Below are positions 13,001-26,600 of a stretch of DNA of 64,000 nt, piece after piece. The stretch comes from Luidia sarsii. Taxonomy: Eukaryota > Echinodermata > Asteroidea > Paxillosida > Luidiidae. Below the pieces are notes generated by a model that saw only the letters and a program-made list of their open reading frames with translations, ran no database searches and was not told the DNA's origin. Position 1 is the first letter of the stretch. The number at the start of each line of letters is the position of its first letter. The translations under genes were made by a program, and so were the position numbers. The stretch spans positions 12,911,413-12,975,412 of the forward strand of contig OX465107.1 in the NCBI GenBank assembly GCA_949987565.1. The letters run 5' to 3'.

Positions 13001-16000
13001 GTGCATATATTTGCATATAATTCTATGAATTATGCATGCATTTACATATTATGCTGTGATTTATGCATTTATTTGCATATTATGATATGAGTTATGCATG
13101 TATTTGCATATTATGTTATGGATTGTGCATAAGTTTGCACGCATGTCTTGAATGATGCATGAGTTTGCATGTGTGTTTTTTTTTGCTTTGCATCTTGGCA
13201 TTAAATGGGAGGAAACAATTCCTCCTCAATTTCTGAAGAAATCAGAGACAATATTGAAGAAAAAAATCCTCAGCAAGTTGAAAAAAACTACTTAGCTCTT
13301 CACTGAATTTCAATTTTTTGATTAATATATGTATTGGATCTTTGGGGTGTTAATTAATAAGCACAAATTCCTCATCAATTTCACCTCCTAAACACTAGTT
13401 TGTCACTTGTACCTGTGCTATCATTACGGAACCATGGACCAAAACTCACCCCTTTTTTTGTCTGAGTTGAACTTTCTGTCTTCCGTATCTTCCCAAATAC
13501 TGAAGATCCTTCTCTACATAATTTGTTCATTCTAGTTGTTTACCATTTTCTTTAGATTTTTCAATAACATGCCTACTTGGAAACTCATCTTCATGCCCGT
13601 GCAGTAAATTGAGAATGGGAAAGTCACTCATTTTCAACTCAAAACTTTTCTTTCCTTAGATAATCAATAAATCCTGAGTAATTTCCTCAAAAAGATCCTT
13701 ACGTCCTTAGGCTACAAAACATTAAGAATGATTTTTTACAGTTTTGGTCCGTATGAGGTACATTTATTTTCTTAAGGATATCTTTCCGGAACCTGCTGAC
13801 AGAATTAACAAAAGACAATCTAGTGAGAGGTAGAAAGGGAGACAGAGAAAGACAGGTTTTTTACGGGCATGTAGCATCGTGCATTGTGTCATGACCCACG
13901 TTATACCGGTAACTTGGAAAAGGTTTCTGAACTTGCACAAGGGATTAAGTTCAGGTGTGCATGGGAATGCCTACTGACTAATGTTAACCTGTATGACTGT
14001 AAAGTATAACATTACCTGGAAGCACGGTGAGTGGATGGGTGTTTTCATGGATAAAAAAAACCCGAAAAAATTGGGTTGTGATTTGTCAGGGGACATGCTT
14101 TTTGTTCTAGTCACCACAAAATGAAATATCTGAAACTGCCGACTGGTTTGAATGACCATTGGTCAATATTCCCAAACTAATTATAACCAATGCTCAATTG
14201 CAAGATGATGAGCGATACACAGAAACCACACGGTGTATCACAAGTAACGATAAGTAAGTTGATTTACGATGCACCGTAAGGCTTCGTGAAAACCACCCCA
14301 GAATTCCACAATTGTTTTTGGAACATTTTCCCGTCTCAGAGGAAAAAGTTTTTTGGGAAAAAGACTTTGACTATCTTCTCTCCACTCACCCTTGCTTGGC
14401 GTGAAGCAACCGCACAATGTAATATAACAGAAAGCGTATGCTAGCATGTGACAGACGTCTGCGTGTAACTTTGTTTTGGCTTACCTGTACTATACACACA
14501 CTTGTGAGAGAGCTTTATCAATGCTGCCTTTTGCCGAGCCACTGGAAATACCGGTATGATACAATTACATCATGAAATCACAATGTATTACAAACTTGCC
14601 ACTGACAATTTATTCGAAATACATGTACTGTGCAACTTGTATTTGATATCTCTGTGGGAAAAACCCAAACAAACAAATAAACAAGAAGCCCAAATACCTT
14701 TTTCCATTCATACACTTGTCATGGGCTATAGAGTTTGTGTTGTTCTACAAACCTAAACTGTTTGTTGAGATCCGTATGCCATCAGTGACGTTGGTTGGCA
14801 AATTTCAGATCAGTTTTTCAAACCGTTGATTTTTTACTGGGTGCTGTACATACATGTACATGTATACTGGATTGTTTTTCTCTCAATGGGCCACTCATAA
14901 AGCTCTCACTGGACCATTGATAATTATACACTTTCCTATGTTACTGTCTTTTCTCTGAAATCTCCGCGATTCTGAGGGTCAAAATGAAGACGGGAAAAAA
15001 AAAGGATCAATTCCTCAGAAACAATTGAGAAATTGTCTCAAAATCCCAGAGAAACCTACCGGGGAACATCCCATTGTTTACTTTTGATCACTCACCCCTA
15101 TGGACTGACTTTTGATTGCCAAGTGCCAACAAAACTATGAAAGTTTCTCATTCAAATTCATTTCATCTTTTTACTACTTTTCCCAAAAAAGATAATTGGA
15201 TTGATTTGTGTGATTTGCTGAAAACTCTAAAAACAAAAATTCTCAGTGAAAGGGAAAATTGCTCGCATCGTCTTACAGCAAAGCCAGAGCAAAGACCAGA
15301 TGACTATTTTGGGAAGGCCGCCATCTAAGGGCTGGATAGCTCAGGTGGTAAGAGCGCTGGCACGCATAACCAGAGGTCTTGGTTCAAGTCCCGGTCCAGT
15401 CCAAGCTTTCTTTGCCATTTTTCAAAATCAGTAAATACATATGTACTTCAAATGAATGACTTTTTTGACCCGTTGTACAGAAGCACTGGGCCAACCCAAC
15501 CATTCTGATCCTCAGAATATTGCACACTATGGAGAAACAATGCATCCCAGTAAACTCCTTCTTCAATGAAGATATGTTTGCAGTTATGAAAGCTATGGAA
15601 AGGGACTTGATTCAGTATCTGGATAGTTTGTCCACAGCAATATTGTATCAAATTATGTTCACTGACCAATCCCATGGAAGCCTTCCTCATGTCTGTGATG
15701 ACAGCTGCTCTCATAACTGCAAACAAACTTTGTAATGCCTGTAAAAGCGTTAAAACTGAGTAAACTTATTAACTGGAATGTCATTTCTTTGGCTTTACCA
15801 TCAGAGGTCAGTTCAGGCCGATCTCATAGACCCCTGTGATGACTTGAAAAGTTTGCTTTTGGATAAGTAATCAAAGCAAAACAAAAGCACCCAAATTGCT
15901 AAAACTGACCATCATTTGCAAAGAGAAGATGTTACCAACTTTGGCAACTGGTAACCAAGGGGAATGCCATAGCACAGTCTCTGTCTCTGGTACCTGGCAG

Positions 16001-19000
16001 ACTTTCTAATGCGCAATTGTCATGGGTCTAGATCTGGCACCCAGACTTCTGATGGTAAGTCACATGGTGACTGTCAACATAACGGAATGAAAGCGAATGC
16101 CCAGAATGGATGAGAATGCTTGATTGCCTGACCGATTTGGCTAACTGTAACAGATCTCGGGGACGGAGCCTTGTCGGCCTATTTTGGCCAGCAGTATAGA
16201 GGGAGGGACATGCCCCATTTGAAATCCGTCCTCAGTCCCCTGTCCCCAACAGAAGTGGGCTTTGACCACCTTTCTTTTTCGACCATAAAACCGATTCATA
16301 GCTTCTCTACGGGTACATTGAATTCCCTTTGTGAATATCATGTGGTTGAAATTTGGAAAGATAAGCAGTTTTGGATACAAACTGTTAATGAATTTATAAA
16401 AACAAAAACTGAATTCCACAGAGTTTAATAGGGCCCGATGTTTTTTTCTTAAAAGGACCCTTCCCAAAGGCATATATGAAGATTTTAAAGATGAAATCAC
16501 ATTCCTATTGGTCAGTGTGAAAGTGACCCTGAGTAGTAGTCTACTGCCATTGCCTGAACCTCTTGATCTTTGAACTATGACCCTTGTTTTGTCCCTGATG
16601 TATTCAAATGGTCCCCCGTCTGTCCCTCCAAATCCCCCCTCCCTCCCTCTGAAATCTTCCAAATCGGTGCATGGTGTCTCCCTTAGAATGGATTGGATTT
16701 GAATGTTTGGTCGAGGCAGTGCACGAAGTCGGCCAACGGCTGTAACTCACCCTTACCCTACTGTACTACTTACTAGCAGAATGCTCCCTTGTAACCAACA
16801 ATAGGGCTGGCTGGGCCCCTCCTTTCTGCATACCTCTTGCCCCCTCCCCCCAATCCCCCTCCCCACCCCCATTTGTAAGGGGGTTTGCCACAGCATTGGA
16901 ACCACCCTCCAAAAATGAAACAGCCCCAAAAATCACCGAATCAGCTGCACCCTAAACCTGAATCACAGCTCGATACCCAAAAGAAGAAACAGAAATCTCA
17001 GTTTTAAGAAAAACAAACTGCAGATTGATAATTTTCTCCCTAGATTTTTGTATTTCCCCTTCTCCCCTCTGAAGCTGTGGCAGGCCCCTTACTCCTCTCT
17101 CCCCTCATAGGTACTGCGGCTTTACCTCGGCAACGTCTTCACTGCATCATCACCTGCTGGCGCCCTCTAGTGGCTAAACAACATCCTCCCCATTTCCCGC
17201 CGACTCATAGCTGACGATAAGCTCCTCCCACGCTAGGCAACGTTTTGACTCTGCTATCAAAGAAGGGGCTTTGTAGGGAGAAATTGAAATCACAGAGGAA
17301 GAGGGGTTGGAACCATCGCCAAGTTGGTTGCGTCGTGCCAGTCTTAACGGTCTTTGGTCTCTGGTCTTCCCTGCGGTAGCTTTTTCCAGAGTTATGGTCC
17401 GAATCTTGTTCCCTGACTCCCCTCTAACCTCTCCAGTGGATCGGAGTATTGACATGGTGTCTCCCTATGCTAATATCGTGCGCTAATATCTTATGCTAAT
17501 TATTACTCTTCTCTCATGACCAATGAGCAGACCCAGCCATTTCAGCGGTCCGCTTGAGTGTCTATACACTAATCCCTATTGAACTTTTTGCATATTCATG
17601 AGCCAAGGAGCCACACCACTTCATTGGACAGAGAGAGGCCACTGCATATTCATGAGCCAAGGAGCCACACCACTTCATTGGACAGAGAGAGGCCACTGCA
17701 TATTCAATGAGCCAACCCATTTTGAATTGGTCACGCTAATGTGCTGCAGCACCACATCATTATCATGCAAATTTATCGAGGACCCCCTCATTTCATTGGT
17801 CGGTTGGTGACGAAAAAAAGAGTCGCTCCCTCGTTTCCACTCCCCCGACCCACTCACAGAGAGAAATGTCCAAAATCAGTGGCATTTTTTGGTCAGAAAT
17901 GAATTGAAACTGTCCAAAGAACATGCAGGAAACCATTATAAAGTGTATTGGGATACATTAGTTCCTCTTGGTGTTCAAGGTGTAATGAATATGCATGGTG
18001 TGTCTGACATCTTGCCCTTTTTATATTTGTTATAAAAAGCCGGACATATCCTATGTGTATCTTATACTGGTGTAGACATTCAGCCAAGACCCAAATGTCT
18101 GAAAGCTTTTGTTGAAAAAGGCAGTGACGACACTGAAGGAAGTGATCAAGTTACTTGTTGTGGGCTCCAGCCAGTATTCAGTGTGTGTTTTTTTTAGATA
18201 GATTTAACGTTTCTGGAGGTGGAACTTATAGGAAGACTGCTGACGCGAAGGGAATCGGGATTGAGGTCCCTTTAGGAACTCGCTGGTTCCGGCGAAGGGA
18301 GTTTAAAGAACAAATCATATGCAAATGTTCAAGATCATCTAGAGAGAAAAAAAATTGTATTTTGTAGACAGCAGACTAAAGATTCCATTTGTGGCAAAAC
18401 AAGTTTATTAAAAGAACAACCAGCGGTCAAATTATTTGCGGCCTCTGATATTAAAAAAAACCCAGTCCTTTATCTTTTCTGATTCTCTTTCAAGCATCAG
18501 GTAATTCTAATTAGACCCTTGTTGGCTTCACAGATTGTTTTTGGGCTAATACTACCCTGAATGACCGAGAAGCACATCTAAAAAGCAAAACTCTAGAGGG
18601 CCTGCCATGCTGATCTTAGCAAAACCTTTCTCAAAGAGTAGATAATCTAGACCGATTTTTGCTTGTATTGGTTGGAATGAAATAGCTATTATATGATGTC
18701 TGAACACTGATGTTTCTTTGTAACAATGGGATCAAATGGAACTAATGGTCAGTAGGCTGTGCTTCCGGCCAAAATGGTTTCATTGACAAATATGCAATCT
18801 GTCTGCTTTAATTTTTGCCATTGCAAATCTTTGATCAAATCTTTCAGTATTTCATTTCTTATTTCAGATTGAAATATTCATGAAATTTAACCATATTGCC
18901 TATTTTTTCATTGATTTTTCTCTCCACTTTTCTCCAAGCGTATTCTGTTGATTTATTTGTTGTTGCTTCTTTACTTCAGTGCTCATTTTGTTCACCTTCT

Positions 19001-20405
19001 TTCTGTTGGTTTCGTGTGAGATTCCACTGTCTGTCCCAATTTGTTGGAAACCGAAAGGCTCCTCTGTCAATTGGACATTTACCTCCCGTAGTCACTGTTT
19101 CTCTCATGTTTCATAATTCCCTCACTCCATCATCCCAGTTCTAACTCACCATTGGAACCCCTTGTTCAGTGCAGAGTGTACAGTCACTTGTGGTCTGGTC
19201 AGAGTTTTGAAATTGTGATCCTTGAAAACAAAAAACGCATTGAAAGGTGGCCCTCTCCCCAACAAAATGGTAATCAGAAATGCTCTCTTGACTTACTGCT
19301 CTGCACTGGACAACCCACGTCAATGTCTAACACTCCATCTAACCCTTTCTCATTGTTATTAGTAATGCACACCCAACACTACAAAGCGAGCGCACAAAAT
19401 AATGAGTTCTATGAAAGCTATATATGGGGCTTTTTCTGCCTGCATTTTGGGTACAAGGTTGCTGTTTTGGGGGTTGTCTCTTGGAAAAGGACTGACATTG
19501 GCCGAAATGTACAGATCTCGTCTTAATTTGTTCATGCGTGTAGGCATTTTCCTCTGGAAACAGATTGAAGGTTCAAATGTAGGCTTGCTTTGTAGTGATG
19601 GCTTGTAGTGACTTGTTCTCTGTATCATGGTATAATGATTCATGATTTCATGATATTTTTTTTTTCCCTGCATCATTGCAACTTACACTATCCACATTGA
19701 CTGCTGTTTTTTGCGATAAAAGTTTATTTCATAAGAGTGCGTGCATTTACACTTGAGATAGTAAGCACACTTTACATATGGCAATTGCAATTTTCCACCA
19801 CCAAAATCAGGCATGCAATTTTCCCCCTGGACTAGTGCTTAGATTATTATTTGCACCACACAATCACAGAACAGTCAGCATTAGGAATTTGAAGAAAACC
19901 AACCTGATGTGTAGATTGGATTTACCTTTTTTGTCTTTTTCTTTTTTCAATTACACATGCCTGCAAAAACTGTTTAATCTGACATATTAAATTCAAAGTT
20001 CATTTTTGAGCCCTCATTTCCAAACTTCAAAATTTGGAGGGTTAATTTATGGTTATTTTTTTTTAATTAGGGGATAGTATTTTGAATAGTTTGAAACTCA
20101 TTTCGAAATATCAGCTGTGTACAAATTGTTTTTTACCTCATGCTTGTTTCAAGACAAGCTTCATCTGCAAGTTTCCTGGTTTTTATTGTTTGCTAACGAC
20201 AATTTCTTTGGCCGTTGTCTTCCTACCCCTTCGTAGCTAATGAGGGGTACGTTTGTGACCCGCAGTGCGCCCCCATTGGCTGCTGGGGTTCAGGCCCTAA
20301 GCAGTGTGCTCGCTGCCTCAATGCCCAGATTGGGGACATCTGCATAGCTGAATGTGACATGCTCTCTCAGTAAGTCAGTCATTGATTCTCTTCTCCTCTT
20401 CTTCC

Positions 20406-20446
<41 letters not shown>

Positions 20447-20513
20447 CTCCTCTTCTTCCTCCTCCTCCTCTTCCTCCTCTTCTTCCTCCTCCTCTTCCTC
20501 CTCCTCTTCTTCC

Positions 20514-20544
<31 letters not shown>

Positions 20545-20601
20545 ATTCCTCCTCCTCTTCCTCCTCTTCCTCCTCCTCTTCCTCCTCTTCCTCCTCCTCT
20601 A

Positions 20602-20634
<33 letters not shown>

Positions 20635-23600
20635 CTCTTCCTCCCCTCTTCTCCCTCTTCCCCTTCTTCCTCCTCTTCCTCCTCCTCTTCCTCCTCTTCA
20701 TCCTCCTCTTCCTCCTCCTTCTCTTCTTCCTCCTCCTCTTCCTCTTCCTCCTCCCCCTCCTCTTCCTCCTCCTCTTCCTCCTCCTCTTCCTCCTCCTCTT
20801 CTTCCTCCTCTTCCTCCCCTTCCCCTCTTCCTTCTTTTCCTCCTCTTCCTCCTCTTCCTCTTCCTCTTCTTCCTCCTCTTCCCCCTCTTCCTTCTGTTCC
20901 TCTTCTTCCTCTTCCTCCTTTTCTGCTTCCTCCTTCCTTCCCTCTCCTCTTCCACTGCTTGCTCCTCTTTTCCCTGTTTCTTCTCTCCTCTCTTTGTCTC
21001 CCTCCTCCCCTTCCTCGTCCTCCTCATGCTCTTCCTCCTCATGCTGTATCTTCCTCGTTCTTCACTTGCGCATTCTTTTCCTCTTCCTCCTTCCTGGGCA
21101 AAACGTTACATAAACACTTAATTGATCAGATTCGCCAAATCCGATGTTCCTTTATATAAGGCAAGGCCACACTGTCGGCTCAGGTCATCCAGATGAATGT
21201 GTGCAGCAAGTAGCCTGACCATTGACTGTCGGTGTTTGTAGCTGATTTGAAGCATGACCTCCTCTCTTTTGTTGTCCGTTCTCCTCGCAGATATGTTGCA
21301 TCAGAGGGGGGCAGTGAGAAACCCACAATCTGTGCCCACTGTGACCCTCAGTGCCGTGGAAGGTGCCATGGACCGGTGCGTAAACCAATACCCAGACTCT
21401 GTACACCCGTCTCCCAACCCCCCCCCCCTTCCCCTCTCCTTCTACCTTATCTCATACGCAGACAGACTGCACACATGCTTGCGATGAATAGAATTGTGAA
21501 TAGAATTAATTTCCGCACAACTGTACATCAGCAATTAGTTTGCTGCCCCCAAAGGGCAGGTAGGTAAATATATTTTCTTCTCAAAAATTAGAGGGCCTGA
21601 CATTTTGATCCTAGCAGGACCACAAAGTGACCACTTTGTGGTCACTTTGGGGTGATCTTTAGTCACTTTGGGGTGACCACTACTACTTGACTACTTGTGG
21701 TCACTTTGTGGTCACTTTGTGGTCACTTTGTAGTCACTTTGTAGTCTCCTTTGAGAAAAGTCCTGCAAGGATCAAAATGTCAGGCCCTTTATTTTTTTAA
21801 GATTTGGGTATGTATTGCATGTCATTTTAGTCAGTGAGCAGTTTGCAACAGTTTTTGTGTCAACTTCCATCTTTTCTTCTGTGAGAGGCTTTGTCTTCTG
21901 AAGGATTTTCTCTTGTAGGGCAAACCATTGTGGGCGCTTTGCTAAACACAACTGGAAAGAGCCGATTGATTCGTTGAAAAGCTGAGCTTGTTTTGCCTCT
22001 TGGGGCAGATAGATTTGAAATTAATCCTAACAGTTTTGTTGTCTGGTGGCCGATTGGGGCTCTGTAAAGTGATGGCATGTGTCTCTGAAACAGGGCTGCG
22101 AGCTACACTGTATCAGCACCTTTCAGAGTCACACTCATTGGATCATTGCTGAGTTATCATATCATGAGTTACTGTGACCAGTTACACAAGTACCAGCTCT
22201 TTTTCAGACCTACCACATTGTGGATCTATTATGCAAAACTACAAATGAGCTGGAAACAATTGCCCAAATGCAAAATGTCTTGTTGTTTCTTCTCACTCAT
22301 TCCTTATAAAAACCAACAACGGTAGCTAACTGCCTCTTCGTTCTCTTCCACAGGGACCCCAAAACTGCACAGAGTGTTTGAATGTCAAGGATGGGCCCTT
22401 CTGCAGGGCTGATTGCCCTGTCTCCAAGTACCCCAATGAGAATGGACTCTGCGAGACCTGCCATCCCAACTGCAAGATGGACATGGGGTGAGTTGAGTGC
22501 ATTAGGAGTGAGAGGGGGGAGGGAGTGGTGAGCAAATGGTTCCAAGCAGAGGGAAGCAGAGATTGTTTGGCTGTTACATTCCCAGTGGGAGGGGAGCAAA
22601 TGTAAAATTCTTCTACAGTGTTAGAGTGTTGCTTGTAAAATCAAAGCATAGGGGAGCGGAGATTGTCTGGCTGTTACATTCCCAGTAGGAGGGGGAGCAA
22701 ATGTAGAATTCTGTGTGCTACAATCTTAAGAGTTTTGCTGGTAAGTTCCAAGCAGAGTGGAGCAGAGATTGTTTGGCTAATGCATTCCCAGTAGGGGGAT
22801 AGCCTCTGCGGAAAACTGTGTTAGCAAACCAGTATTTGAGATTTGTACAATTGTGCTAATTTCAGTCAGTACTGGTGGGCAGTTGTACGAAGTACGGTAG
22901 AACAATATATGTGCTTACAGACGTAAATGACTCTATTTATGCAGATCTCAACTGGTTTTAGTGGCCAGTGGTTGATTTCACCAAACTCTTTGTAACTTAG
23001 GATGAATCGCAAGACAATGAGGGATGCACAGAATTCCTGTACACTTTTGGTCACAAATTAGGATGGGTTGTCAATCATAAGTTGACTTACAGTGTCTTGT
23101 AGCGCTTTACGAAATCCACCCCCTTTTGTTTCAGCTTTAGGAGCGACAATAAAAATGGAAATTGTCGGATCTGTATCTTACTTTTTTTTCCCCTTTTTTT
23201 TTAATGAATAGGTGTTCGGGACCTGAAAATATTATCGGTGATGGTGGATGTGAAGCTTGCTACCAGGTTCGAGTCAAGGCAGATGGAGAGACAGTTGTAA
23301 GTTGATAATCTCTACTTTTCTTAAGACAGTTAACATGGTTTCTTGTCTAAAAAGTTGTCATTTCATTCAAGTCTACGGTATGGAAGCCTGATCTTAGCAA
23401 CAGTTCAAAGGAAAGGGGTCTAGTCAAAGTTTTCTTCTGCCATTTTTCAAAACAGTTCAACGTATGACATTTGTCTGAAAACTTCACAAAGAACCCTCGG
23501 TCATTGTCCCTGTCCCATACCAATTTCATCAAATGTCACTATCGTACCAGTTCATTGTCTATGAAAATGCTTTTTTTTTGCGTGCAACTCAAATTCAGTC

Positions 23601-26600
23601 TTGTTTGTGAATCAGCTGGTAAATACTGAAGCACACATCTGAACCGATAATGGTTGGAAGGAGCAAAGCGAACATGTAGGACTCTCAAAACTTCAAAACC
23701 CTGCACCCTCCTTTGCCATTGCAATAATTTTTGTTTTCTTCCCTAGCCCAAGTCACAGGATTAACCTGCTTTCTGTGTCCTATCATGCCTCATTCTCCCT
23801 CCTCCCCCTCCCCCCAATCCCCCCCAATCCCCTTCAACATTCATGCCTTTCATAGAAAGAGCTTTCACCGATCTCGGTAGGTAGAACGCAGACAACTGTG
23901 GGGGCGGACAGGTTGTGTCTGGATGAAGCTCTGTAAAAAAATAACAACCCCAAAACATCCTGTATTAAAGGCTTGTGAGGAGCCCGAAATAGTTGTAACT
24001 TGACCACGGCAGGGTTTGTGCCAGTAAGATCCACTCAAAACAGATGCCTTATCTTTACCTTAACCTTTTTGCTTGTGCATTTTGAAACATTCCATTTCCA
24101 AAGCTCTTGTTTACCCGGGGTATTCCTTCCTCGGCGTTTCCAAGCTTGGTCAGATTGCTAATAGTCTTTTCTCAAGGCTTTGTAGTTTGGTTGAAAACTC
24201 TGACAGCTTGGTTACTACGGTAACCGAAACAAAAAGAGAAAGAAATTCAACAGCAAGTAAAATCCACATTTGTTTGAGCTCTTTGCCCGCCTTGGCTGGT
24301 TTGCCTTTTTTTTCTTCTTCAGGAATTGATTCTTGTTAACTTGGTAGACCCTGTTAAATTTTTTTGTGTTTGTGTGATGGGGGATCGATTTGTGCATAGG
24401 CCTGGGTCTTGGGGGATTGATTTGTGCACAGGCCCGGGTCGTGTCAAGTTGGACTGTTGCGGGCGCATGGAATGCCTGTTCGAAACCAAACGACAGAACG
24501 AACGCAAGCCCTGAATGCAATTTGATTGGTTGTTTGGCTGTGAACCCGAGAAACAATGTCTTGTTGGCAGTCTGTGTATGAACGGATGGACCTCATGTGA
24601 TTTATACTCCTCTTGCCTGATCCACTCTCACTCTCCACTCCTCCCAACCTCTCAGGCCTCTGACACTCCCGGAGCCCCAGAACCTCCATTTGTAGGGGTC
24701 CCCTAAACTCTCCCCAAGCTGTGCACTAATAATAACACTCCCCCCACCCAATTGAGTGATCATATGAGTGTACTATTCCAACCCTGTGGTGTACTACATG
24801 TGCTCTTCTATCCCACTCCCCGTGGATTGACAAAGTCGGGAGTTGTTTGCAGTGGTACCGTGAACAAATGCCATCAGTATGAGTTTGGCGTATTCCAGAA
24901 ACCATCTGAGTGATTTGAGTTTCTCTTCAGAGCCACACAAACTCACAAAGATAAGGACAGTACATGTACCATGACACCCCTGCAAACAAATACTGCTGTG
25001 CCAACCATCGCCCGCCACAAATAGCCAGAAATGCTTTCAGGGTTGATCAAATTTCAAAATCTAAGGTACTAAGGGGTAAAGACAATAATGCTTTGATATC
25101 AAACTTTGATCATTCAAAATTTAATTCTTCCAGTTGCTCCCAAAAATCTACAGATTGGCTTTACAATGTTTTTGGCTCGATACAGAAAATGTCTTCACCT
25201 ATAAATTTGGACTCGTTGAATCCCCCTTCCCCCCAAACCCCATACAAGCCCAAGTTAGTGGGTCCGCCTAGGAAAGATTTCAGGCAAAGGATTTGATGTT
25301 CATACATGTAGTTCAGACTGGTAGTGGTCTCTCCCCTCAATGCCATGAAATTCTTTCTGTGGAGGGGGCAGGGCAGGAATGGTTTTGAGAAAGTGGTATG
25401 ATGTCTGCCTGTGATGCAACTGTACTCTGGACTGCCTGCATCGTGTAACCCCCATATCGACATACGGGTACCACCCCCTCTTCTTCTGAGAATAATATTT
25501 GATCCCACTTTCCCACTCTAACAACTGTCCTCTCGTATAGCATACACCCCTTTGTTTACACTGATACATGTACATTGTATAGCTTACTACATAACCTCAA
25601 ATCTAATGTCAGTCTTTGAACTGCAAGATTCATATTCAGTCTCCACTTCAGAAGTCACACAGAAGCAATATCTAGCAGGAGAATATTTCTACAGCTGCCA
25701 TTTTTACGCAGAAGTTTGTGTTTTTGTTGGGTTATTTAACAACCAGAACACAGATGAATATCTACTGATCTATGTAGGTTTCCAAAAGCCTAATGTTATT
25801 CTCTCCGTAGTAGCTCTTTCTGATATGATCAGTGGAAGTGAATGCTCGGTGCTTTGCCCAACTGCCTTCTTGGGAAGGGGAAGAGTGGGTGAGCTGCCTT
25901 CACTAGAACGCAGGAGTCACGGGTTCGAACCTCGTCCCAATTGCCAGTGCTGTTCATTGTTGGAGTGCACAAAGCAGTCAGTGCAACACTCCTGCGTAAG
26001 GCAGTGGCAGACATTCTCAGGGAGACAAATCAGAAGATATCAATAAACATTGTACCATTTTCCCAGCCACATCAACAGGAGTGCAAGTAGTGCATTTGTC
26101 TTGCAACAGGATGCACTCTGCAGTCTGCACTGTGTAATCTGTGTCACTGTCCCTATTGCATGCCTGTGCATGAATCTCGTATTCTCGACGGACTAACAAC
26201 AATCCCAAGTACAGTCTCCGAAGTGTGGTGTTCTTGAGCTGTCATCATCCAAACATTGATTCTTCTACACACCGCAACATTGGGTCAACAGCATCCCTCG
26301 TTCATGGCGTGTTGCTCTTTGCCAAATGGAAGTCCGAGTATGCACTCAAAAAAGGTGTCTCAGAATAGTATTTAAGGCTGTGAAACCTTTTTTTAAAATT
26401 CTGGAACAGGGAATGCAGAATTGACCAAGACAGAGTAGGACTCGAGTTTAAACAAGATACTAACAAACTGTTATTAAGAGTCAATCTTTGTTACATGTAT
26501 ATATGTGTCCGTTGCATCATTGAATAAAAACATGGCATGCTTGTTACCGATGGCGACAGTGGGGTCAGCGGGTCAAACCCTCGCTGCCATACAGCTGTCC

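Larger units (their letters stand above)
11055..20236 (+). other. 9.2 kb intron after the alternative exon pair
   Basis: No further coding exon was recognised; I looked for LCY-type L2 copies. It contains a CCAAT-rich stretch (12800-12930), a 31-bp tandem repeat (12999-13175), a family C copy (14198-14300), a tRNA-like repeat (15255-15430), family A fragments (16430-16480, 18595-18650) and a GC/CCAAT-rich stretch with a 54-bp duplication (17100-17870). The rest is AT-rich unique sequence. Confidence 0.6.

Noticed and set aside
15330..15402. A functional tRNA gene
   Set aside because: Acceptor and D arms pair, but the anticodon loop lacks U33, its stem has a mismatch, and the same sequence with extra flank recurs elsewhere as a repeat.
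15520..15735. Cys-ending 71-codon frame in the long intron as a third L2 exon
   Set aside because: No LCY or LRS pattern, no matching phase or donor.
20354..21121. Frames of 255 and 243 codons (poly-Leu, poly-Ser)
   Set aside because: Products of a TCC/TTC microsatellite.
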